DNA of 64,000 bases, from NCBI GenBank assembly GCA_963383645.1, contig OY726561.1, positions 27,880,826 through 27,944,825 of the forward strand. Direction: 5' to 3'. The position numbers were made by a program, and so were the translations under genes. Below the pieces are notes generated by a model. That model ran no database searches. It saw only the letters and a list, made by a program, of their open reading frames with translations, and was not told the origin of the DNA. The DNA is from Muscardinus avellanarius (Eukaryota; Chordata; Mammalia; Rodentia; Gliridae). Within the stretch, counting starts at the first letter, position 1. Each line of letters opens with the position of its first letter. This document shows positions 56,033-64,000 of the stretch, in pieces.

Positions 56033-56285
56033 GGGATGACAGCTTTTTGATAACCACTCCACTGTGCTTGGAAGCAGGACTTTGTGTCCCTGCTGAATTT
56101 TGAGATTTGACCTTTTGATGACAGCCTGCTGGCAGACCTAGAGCCACTAGCACCCACTTCAGTTGTGCCCAGATTTCTGGCCCACAGAAACTGTGGCAAA
56201 TAATAATTTTAAGTAGATGTTTGTTGTTTTAAGCCACTAAATTTGAAAAGTAATATGTTATGCAGCAGTGGACAATTATTACAAT
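56033..56285 (+). mobile_element. MLT1-type (MaLR) LTR relic
   Basis: GATTTCTGGCCCACAGAAACTGTGGCAAATAATAATTTTAAG, TTGTTGTTTTAAGCCACTAAATTT and ATGCAGCAGTGGACAATTATTACAA follow the 3' part of MLT1-type LTRs, an ancient non-autonomous endogenous-retrovirus-like family. LTR only; no coding sequence seen. Confidence 0.5.
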
Positions 56286-57179
56286 TGCCAATAAGATGAC
56301 CTCACTAAATTGGGTAATTCTTCTGTCATAAGATTACTGAACAAACTTTTCCAAGGCTGTAGATAAGTGTGTCTTCACAAATATAAGATTAAATGGGATT
56401 GTCTATTCTAAATATTGAAATACTTGTGATGTATTTTGTTAGATAATTTTTGGAAGTTAATAAGTTGGAAGAGAAAGACTGCTTTTTAACATTTAAAATA
56501 ATACAAGCTATTTCAAAAGAATCTATACTTTTCCCCTTGATGGGTTCCAGGCTTTGGAACTGTTTCAATGAAATAGTTTGAGTATATCTTCAGCTGTCTT
56601 TTTTTTAAGTTATGTATTCATAGATACAGCTACCTAGTCAACATCTATTCTTGAATGTTTTAAAGTAATTTATACTTATCTTGTTTATTATTAGCCCCAC
56701 AATCTTTCTCTCTTCCAAACCCTACCTCTCTTCTGTGTGTTCTCTCTTAGTGAATATTTCCTTGTAACGTGAGCTCTATACTCCAGAAAGTGAAGAATTA
56801 CCTACGATAGATATCCATACTAGATAGGTTATGGGTTAACTTAGTGTAGATTAAATAACACAGAAGCTCAATTTCTCTTTCACATATTTTCTAAATAAGT
56901 GGTCCCAGGATGTTGGGGAGCCATCTCTGCTCACCTCAGTACAGGATGTGCCTTCTGGTTTCAAGGCAATTATTAAAATGTGTATCATCTCTCAGTGGAG
57001 AAAAAAAGGGCAGGACAATAAGAAATAGGGTCCAAGAAGTGGCATGAATCAGTACTGCTCACATGCCACTGGCCACAGCTTAATCTAAGTCACAAGTCAC
57101 ATCAACTTGCAAAGAAGTTGTAATCTGAGAAATGTAATCTTTAGTTGGTTGACTATGATCCCAGCTAAAACTGAATGAG
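56286..57179. other. Unique AT-rich DNA
   Basis: Nothing recognised. Confidence 0.4.
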
Positions 57180-57410
57180 CAGTATGGTTTGGGGTTAAGA
57201 TTATAGACTCTTGGGAATGACCTTACGGTTTTTGTCCCCTGTACTACTATTTATCCATTTATCAACTGTGTGACATTGGACAAGATTTTTTTCTGTTTTT
57301 GGTTTCTTCATACTAGAATCCTCATCTGAAAAATGTACATAACAAATCTATATTGTGGAAATATATTTATAAACTTTATAGAATTCTGCTTGGTACATTT
57401 AGGTATTTTA
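57180..57410 (+). mobile_element. MIR SINE relic
   Basis: CAGTATGGTTTGGGGTTAAGATTATAGACTCTTGGGAATGACC head, CCATTTATCAACTGTGTGACATTGGACAAG core, TCCTCATCTGAAAAATGTACATAAC and TTCTGCTTGGTACATTTAGG tail, in MIR order. Confidence 0.65.
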
Positions 57411-57504
57411 GGCTAAAATGTTATTGAAACAAGAAATAATAGGTAATAAATACACATTTGAACAAACAACTTATAAAGTGTCACTCAGATTATGACAAAA
57501 ATGC

Positions 57505-58895
57505 TGTTAGCAAAACTGGTTAACCATATACAAAAGATGGAAATAACCCCCACTTTCTCACCCTGGACAAGAGTTATTTCAAGATGGATCAAAGACTTGG
57601 AAATCAGACCAGAGACTTTACAGATTCTTGAAGAGAGCATAAGTCCAACACTGCAACACATAGGCACAGATAAAAACTTTTCAACAAGAACCCAAAGGCA
57701 CAAGAAACTAAAAGGCAGATCAACACATGGGATTGCATTAAAATGAAGATGAAGAGCTGCTGTACAGAAAAGGAAACCATCAAGAACCTAAACAGAGAGC
57801 CAACAGAATAGTAGAAAAAATTTGCCAACTATTCCTCCAATAGAGGACTAATATCCAGAATATACAGAAAAGTAAAAAAAAAAAACTCACAGCTAAGAAA
57901 CACATAACCCAATTAAAAAGTGAGCAAGTAAACTAAATAGACATTTCGCGAAAGAAGAAATTCAAATGGCCAATAAATGCATAAAAATGCTCAACATCAT
58001 TAACAGTAAGATAGATGCAAATCAAAACTACTCAGATTTCACCTAACTTAAGTAGAATGGCAATCATTCAAAACACAAAAGACAACAAATGCTGGCGAGG
58101 ATGTGGAGAAAAGGGAATTCTAATACATTGTTGGTATGATTGCAAATTAGTGCAACCACTTTGGAAAACAGTATGCAGAATACTTAGAAGAATGGGAATG
58201 AACTTACCATATGATTCATCAATACCACTTCTGGGTATCTACCCAAAAGAATGAAAACGAAACTAACTAAACTAATACATGCATATCTATGTTTATAGCC
58301 TCACAATTCACAATTGCCAAACAAACCACCAAACTAATGCATGAATATCTATGTTCATAACCCCACCATTTACAATTGCCAAACTATGGAACCAGCCAAA
58401 ATGTCCATCAACAGATGAATGGATTACAAAACCATGGGATATGTACACAATGGAATTTTATTCAGCCATAAAGAAGAACAAAATTAAGTCATTTACAGAG
58501 AAATGGATGAAACTGTAGAACATTATGCTAAATGAGATTAGACAGTCTCAAAAAGTAAAATTTGGATGCTCCTCCTAATATTCAGAACCTTGGGGGAAAA
58601 AAGGTCATAGGAGTACTGTAGACAGACAAAGAAGGAGAAACCATAGATGAGGAAATAAGGCAACCTAACTGAGGGTAATGGGAGGGGTAAGAGGGAAAGT
58701 TCCTAATCTACATGATGTACATTCACATACATTTTAGTCAGTCACTAAGCCAAACATAAAAAGGAGGAATGGGAAAGGAGATTGGGAATTGGGGAAGAGC
58801 TAAATGAGTGATGTGTGTATATATGCCTCTACCATCTCGTACTCCATTAAGATGTATGACTTCAATGCACCAATGAAAAATTTTAAAAAGAAGAA
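57505..58895 (+). mobile_element. L1, sense, 5'-truncated (ORF2 C-terminus plus 3'UTR)
   Basis: Starts at AGCAAAACTGGTTAACC and runs in L1 order through ORF2 C-terminal sequence. The frame at 58015-58254 keeps the knuckle [18 protein letters not shown] and GIYPKE; further on are WITKPW-type and FYSAIKKN-type sequence. The 3'UTR and terminus end at TTCAATGCACCAATGAAAAATTTT. Contains a local tandem duplication (58263-58388). Stops and frameshifts throughout. The minus frames 57485-57828 are shadows. Confidence 0.92.
58263..58388 (+). repeat. Imperfect tandem duplication inside L1 ORF2
   Basis: Two copies of about 63 bp in tandem, each containing AACTAATRCATG, ATATCTATGTT, ATAGCC/ATAACC and ACAATTGCCAAAC. 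Other L1 copies here have a single unit (compare complement at 27040-27110). Confidence 0.85.
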
Positions 58896-59444
58896 ACACA
58901 AATGTTCTTGCCAAAGGGAAAAATGGTGCTCACTCAGATAAGGATTAGAGAAAGATAGAAGAAAAGAAATGTAATCTAGAGGGACATTTTGCTTCGATAA
59001 GTGTGGTGCAGACTTCTGTTTATTCCAACATCCAACATTTAACTAATTTCATCTTAAAATAAATTATTTCAAAACTTGAATTTTAAAAATCAATTTCTTC
59101 ATGAACAGTTATGTTTCATTTGCAAAAGGGTTAAAGTTTAAAGAACTAGTCAAGTAAAAGATTCTTTTTATCATGTAGTTTCATCTAGGAAGCGAGACTT
59201 CAAAAAACTATTTCACAATGTCTAAGTCTGTGTATTGTATTCCCCTGTGAAGACATTCAGATACCCTTGTGCATCCTCTGATGCTGGTTCAAATAGAATT
59301 TTTACTTTAATATCACAAGAAATACAAGCATATGCAAACTTTCCTTCTTAGTTGTCCCTTGGGAATATAATTATTTTCTTATAAACACTATTTTCTTTGA
59401 ATGCTTGTGGCCAATTTCTTCACAGTGTAAGAAGAAGCATCAAG

Positions 59445-59448
<4 letters not shown>
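58896..59448. other. Unique AT-rich DNA
   Basis: Nothing recognised. Confidence 0.4.
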
Positions 59449-59510
<62 letters not shown>

Positions 59511-59526
59511 CTCTCTCTCTCTCTCT
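59449..59526. repeat. (CT)n microsatellite
   Basis: About 39 CT units with one TTG interruption near 59509, followed by a C/T-rich stretch leading into the SINE at 59556. Confidence 0.96.
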
Positions 59527-59555
59527 TTCTCCCTTTCCCTTCCCTTTTGCTTCCT

Positions 59556-59750
59556 CCACTGGAAATTGAATCCAGCAGGATTATACCTTCATTCTATACC
59601 TGCTGGTTCTCTTTAAATTTTTTATTTTCAGCTTCAGATCCTTATGGAGTTGCTAAATTCCCAAGAGTCTTGCTAAATCGCTGAGGTTGGCCTCACATTT
59701 GTGATCCTCTTGTCTCAGCCTACCAAACACTAGGATTGGCATCACGTGTA
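59556..59750 (-). mobile_element. B1-dID type SINE, antisense, diverged
   Basis: CCACTGGAAATTGAATCCAG (ID end), linker GGAGTTGCTAAATTCCCAAGAGTC, GGCCTCACATTTGTGATCCTC, TCTCAGCCTACCAAACACTAGGATTGGCATCACG. Old copy. Confidence 0.78.
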
Positions 59751-60707
59751 ATATATTTTAGGCAAAACTAATATTTTTGAGTTACAAGTATATTGTGAAT
59801 CATTCTATGATAGTATTTATATATAAAGTACACCTTCTTTTTCTTTTTCTTTTCTTCAATAATTATTTTCAGAATTTCAAACAGCTCTTTTACCTTTTGT
59901 TTCTTTACTTAAATAACTTCGCCAATCTGGTGACAAAGCATAGGTTCTATAATGAAACACTACATATCCAGTTCTCTTCAGATCAGACAAGAATATCTTT
60001 CTCTTTGGCATGATCAAAGGGACAGAAGAGTTGGCAAATTTTAAAGCATCATTATGGGTTAAATATTTTCCTCTTCCCTCTGAGGCCAACTGCTAAAAGA
60101 ATTCATTGGCTAGGAAAGAGTCCCAGTGACTCTTTTTGGATAAGGTTTGGGTTTTGATTTTATTTACAGTTATAAAATGAAGTTCTTTATTGTGGTTCAA
60201 AAATGCCAAATTTCAAATTTTGATGTCAATGGCAGAATGAAAACATTACAATGTACGGTGGTGCGTTTTCCAGGAAGCACACTGAAGCATTTTGCAGAGG
60301 TATCTACAGTTGGAAACCATAACCAAAAGCTCTTTGGTGATTCCCAACCAACGGCAAGTGCAAACAGATTCCTTCTCCAAAAGTTGCTCAGGAAGGACAA
60401 GTATAGGACATTTAATAATTATAGATCTCTGCTTGCCTTCTAACTAGCTACTAGAAAGCACCAGGATAGCGCCTGTAGCCAAAACGTCACCCACCTCATA
60501 TGATTTAAAACAAAAACGTAACCGCATGCCTGTATTGCACATTTGGTGACCTATATCCAAATTTCAAAGGGGAAGGAGCTTAATTCCTTCTCCATCATGG
60601 TTTCTGGTAATATTTTACCTTTTTTTTTTTTATAAGTTAAGGGCACATTCATGAACTACGAGAAAAGGAAAAGTGTCTTTTATTTAATTCTCATTTAGAT
60701 GTGTTTT
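59751..60707. other. Unique DNA with frames on both strands
   Basis: Frames at 59877-60089 (minus), 60147-60443 (plus) and 60197-60400 (minus) are unassigned. The minus frame at 59877-60089 reads like ordinary protein (LIMPKRKIFLSDLKRTGYV) but I recognise no family. No repeats recognised. Confidence 0.3.
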
Positions 60708-60800
60708 TAAATATATTTTCATTGGTGCATTGTAATTATACATCATAATGTGGTATAGAGTGATAGGGACACACATGCGCACACTTGGTATGTTTTCCTC
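60708..60800 (-). mobile_element. L1 3' terminus, antisense, short
   Basis: TTTTCATTGGTGCATTGTAATTATACATCATAATGTGG followed by GACACACATGCGCACAC. About 90 bp of the L1 3' end. Confidence 0.78.
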
Positions 60801-60984
60801 CTTTAATAAAAAAGACACAGAAAAGAAACAGGCATGCCATGAACTGTTGTATTTAAATTTTTTTATAGTAGTTCCATTTCATGGATGTTAAGGAAGATGA
60901 GTATTATTTGCAAATGTAGTCATTTTCATCAGTAGCAAAACTTTGAACCTCTGGAGGGCAACAAAAGTAACTAGAAGGATTTAT

Positions 60985-61090
60985 AATTTTCATATCGTAG
61001 TGAGAGCTATAGTGATGCGTGTACACGTGCATATCATCACTCGGGCTGCTTCCCTTCCCCTACCTCCACTCCTCCTCCCTCCATATACAT
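60985..61090 (-). mobile_element. L1 3' end remnant, antisense (weak)
   Basis: ATATCGTAGTGAGAGC, GTGCATATCATCACTCGG, then a C/T-rich tract CCCTTCCCCTACCTCCACTCC mirrors the complement of the L1 3'UTR without the terminus itself. Confidence 0.5.
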
Positions 61091-62865
61091 GATCACAAGA
61101 TTCGTAGAGTTACAGGAATCAATAATCTTAATGTACTTTAGAACAGAGAACTTTATAAACAACAACCACAGGAGAGGTGTATATCCTGTTAACTAGTTCA
61201 CAAAAAGGCTGAAAAGAGTAGATGACACCAGGGACATTAGTCACATTTAACCTGGACATACATGTTTGAAGTCAAGATAGCCTGGAATCAAGTCTTGGGC
61301 AAGCTCCCATGGCCTTGGGTCCTGTTACTTAACTTCTCATTCTTTATTGAGATCAAATTGTGTACTTTTTAGGGTAACAGTGAATATTATATCATTTTAG
61401 CAAGATAATTTTAGAGCAACATATTTTTTGGTACTAACTTTGTACTTAAGTGATATAAATCTAATTACTTTATTAAATGAAGCTGTTTTACTGAACTGCA
61501 ACTGACCACACCTTAGTAAAATTTAATAGCTAACATCAGAATGGGAGTTTCCTTAAATGCTGACATTTCACCAAACAGAATTCCTTTAAGCTTAAATTGT
61601 CAAGTTATTTTTTAAAAAGATCCAGTTGACTAAGTCATAACAAAAACTGAAATCAAAACTTTAAAAATCTTGAAGATGATTCGGTTTCACCTGGTATTTA
61701 GTGGCTAATATAGCTACAGCCAGGTTCTGAACTGGAGGTGCAGGTAGGAGTGTCGAGTTCATGTCAGTGACAGATGTTTTTAATCAAACTGAACTAACTG
61801 AAACTCTCTCAATTTCCTGGATTCGCTTTATTTGAAAAGAGCCATCTGAGATCTTGTTTGAAGATTTTTTTTGCGTGAACAAAAGGCTAAGAAAATGTAA
61901 TGTGATAATGATACCGTAATCTGAATAAGTTATAGCTCTACTGTGTTTGGGCCCTTTGTAGGTTGGCACTTTAAATCACAAGAAACATTGTAAACTTTTA
62001 CAAAAAGTACAAAACAGTGTCTGTATGATCTTCAAAATGGATGCTTTCCAACTATCTGATATGCTCCTTCCTTGCTGTTCTTTGTACTCAATTTGCTGCA
62101 AATTTATAAGATTATTCAAAAAATAGTAGTATTAAATATCTCCATGCTATGCTTTAGTTTCTCTAAAGAATTCAACACTGGAGCTTACTATGATAAAACA
62201 ACAGGAAGAGCCGAATATTGAAAAAATAGGGAAATAATTTACTGATATAAGTTTATTTTATTCGCTGTGCTACTTTGTAATGATCAGTGATTGGAAGTAT
62301 ATTTTTCAGGGAGTAAGTCCCTAATAACAGAAGATAACTGGCAGATTTATTTGGATCTTTAAACCTAGGCATCACTCTCTGTTGCTTAGCCAGCCAAAGA
62401 GAAATAATATGTATCACACAGAATCAGCAGATTCTTATTCCTTATGTAATTATTATCCTTATTAGCATATTACTTTTCCCCAAAGCTACAGTGAGATAAG
62501 AGAGAGGAAAAGGGGAGAAGGATGACTAATGAACCATAAAAGTTCCTTTATAGTTTAGTTAAATAAAACCTAATCTTCTAACAAAAAAATTGAAATTTCT
62601 AGATCTTTGGGGAACACTTTCTTTGAAATACATGGCTTAGAGTGACAATAGGTAGCATGGGAAGTAGAGGAAATCACTGAGCTAAAGAAGCTGAGAATGA
62701 ATTTTAAAATATCATTAGGAAAAAGAAAATGACTAGAGAAAAAGAGGTTCATGACTTTAAACACTGTCACCAAAGTACACCACACTGCTTGTACAATTAA
62801 CTCACCTATGCATTTATAACCAAGATGCTTCATGGTACAACAGTCTCCTTTAAGAAACAGAGATG
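61091..62865. other. Unique DNA, possible MIR trace
   Basis: 61275-61400 (GGAATCAAGTCTTGGGCAAG, GTTACTTAACTTCTCATTC) faintly resembles a MIR. The rest is unrecognised; frames at 61784-61969 and 62570-62896 (both minus) have no domain. Confidence 0.35.
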
Positions 62866-63325
62866 GATGGATTACAAAATTATGAGACATGTACACAATG
62901 GAATTTTACTCAGCCGTAAAAAGAAAAATAATTATATCATTTACAGGAAAAAGGATGAAACTAGAGAACATTATGCTAAGTAGGATTAGTTAGTCAAAAA
63001 GAAGTAAAAAAATTGGAAGTTTTCTCTAATATGTGGAAGCTAGGGAGAAAAAGAGTCATAGGAGAATTCTAGACAGAAAAAGAAGAAACCACAGATGAGC
63101 AAATAAGGTGACCTAACTGAGGGGGATGGGAGGAGAAGGGGGGGATTCTCTAATGTACATGATGTACATTCACAAACATATCAAAGTCAATCACTAAGCC
63201 AAACATGAGGGGGGGGAGGGAATGGGGTGGGAATCGGGAAGTGCTCAATGAGTTATGTGTGCATATATGCCTCTACCATCTTGTACCCCATTAGGATGTA
63301 TGGCTACAATGCAACAATAATAAAA
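62866..63325 (+). mobile_element. L1 3' end, sense, 5'-truncated
   Basis: Begins in the ORF2 tail (GATGGATGGATTACAAAATTATGAG, ATGGAATTTTACTCAGCCGTAAAAAG), then 3'UTR (TCATAGGAGAATTCTAGACAG, CTAACTGAGGGGGATGGGAGG, a G run) and terminus ATGCAACAATAATAAAAC. Among the best preserved 3' ends in the window. Confidence 0.92.
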
Positions 63326-63436
63326 CAGATTTTTTTTGAAGATTTGAAAAAGAAATAAGCCTAAAGTAGATTTACAAACATAGTAGAAATTGAATGGTGA
63401 TAAATTGAATATTAAAACTTTGATTTGGTCCAAAAA

Positions 63437-63471
<35 letters not shown>

Positions 63472-63812
63472 ATTTTGGCCAAAAGGAATTAACCAAATTA
63501 CTCAGTGTTGATTCAGTAGTTAAAACCAAAAAGTTACTGAGTTAATATAAAGTCTATAAATATATTTGTAATATAAAGAAAAAGAGACAATTATGACATG
63601 GATATGTATTTTTTAATTTCAAAGTAAGTGGTAATATTGAACTATTAATATGTTCTTTTATAAAATTACATTTATATCTATAAAACATAGAGGTTAATCT
63701 GCATACATTCCTATAAGTAGGGGTGGATCCTAGGGAATGTGAACAAACAAACTAGAAAATGTAGAAAATCAAGTCAGGAGGACATCGCTAGGGGTAGTCA
63801 CACAAAATAATC
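63326..63812. other. AT-rich DNA with (AAAT)n
   Basis: An AAAT tetranucleotide array occupies about 63434-63472. Nothing else recognised. Confidence 0.6.
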
Positions 63813-64000
63813 AGGCCAGGCGTGGTGGCGCACGCTTGTAATCCCCGTGCTTGGAAGGCAGAGACAGGAGGATCGCGCAGGTTCGAAGCCAGCCACGCGC
63901 GCTGGCTTAGGAAACCCTGTTTCCAAATAAAAATGTAAAAATAGGTCTGGGAGTGTAGCCCGGAGGTAGAAGGGCTTCCAGGAACCCCAGTACCACAAAT
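63813..64000 (+). mobile_element. B1-dID SINE, 'GTAGCCCGGA' subtype, running off the window
   Basis: Nearly pristine dimer: GGCCAGGCGTGGTGGCGCAC head with Pol III box A, GCAGGTTCGAAGCCAGCC (box B region), linker CTGTTTCCAAATAAAAATG, then ID half GGGAGTGTAGCCCGGAGGTAG to CCCCAGTACCAC. Several CpGs survive (CGCGCA, CACGCGCG), suggesting a young copy. The tail lies beyond the edge. Confidence 0.95.

Noticed and set aside
55745..56199. Minus-strand frames with B1-like peptide (PGPGVVVHTFNPS type)
   Set aside because: Read through the B1-dID SINE and the TG array.
59877..60089. 70-codon minus-strand ORF as a processed pseudogene
   Set aside because: Reads like normal protein but no family recognised, no A tail and no target duplication seen.

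Overview
The window looks like gene-poor, AT-rich nuclear DNA from a non-muroid rodent. The main evidence is a dimeric SINE present about 25 times: a B1-like (7SL-derived) left half joined to a shortened ID-like (tRNA-derived) right half. This architecture (the B1-dID type) is known from squirrels, dormice, beavers and hystricomorphs. Lineage-specific L1 copies with one shared 3' end accompany it. The order is fairly firm; a sciurid-like source is only a guess. I recognise no host protein-coding exon, tRNA, rRNA or snRNA gene, and almost all open frames are shadows of SINEs, L1s or microsatellites.

Layout. 1-9 kb: an L1 endonuclease fragment, SINEs, a 276-bp compound microsatellite and an ancient antisense L1 with younger elements nested in it. 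10-26 kb: mostly unique AT-rich DNA with SINEs, MIR/L2 relics, a 5'-truncated L1 (21.1-22.1 kb) and a SINE inserted into another SINE (23.7-24.2 kb). 26.5-35.2 kb is the densest part. A near full-length but dead L1 on the minus strand (26.5-32.2 kb) is followed by a composite element bounded by a 14-bp direct repeat (32.77-35.18 kb). That composite has an intact 307-codon L1 ORF1 and no ORF2.

35-51 kb: mostly unique sequence with scattered SINEs, L1 3' ends, microsatellites, one MIR and one L2. 51.5-52.7 kb: an L1 with a clean 5' inversion. 53-64 kb: L1 3' fragments (one with a 13-bp target duplication, one with an internal tandem duplication), an MLT1-type LTR relic, more SINEs, and a SINE running off the right edge.

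The main finding is the 32.8-35.2 kb composite. It is best explained as twin-primed retrotransposition of one RNA laid out as L1 5'UTR, ORF1, about 0.9 kb of unrelated and antisense-L1 sequence, L1 3'UTR, poly(A). That is a half-L1 (HAL1-like) non-autonomous retroelement. An 18-bp inverted repeat marks where the two cDNA halves overlap. Element ends are good to about 10-30 bp; family names below come from reading the sequence, not from a database search.
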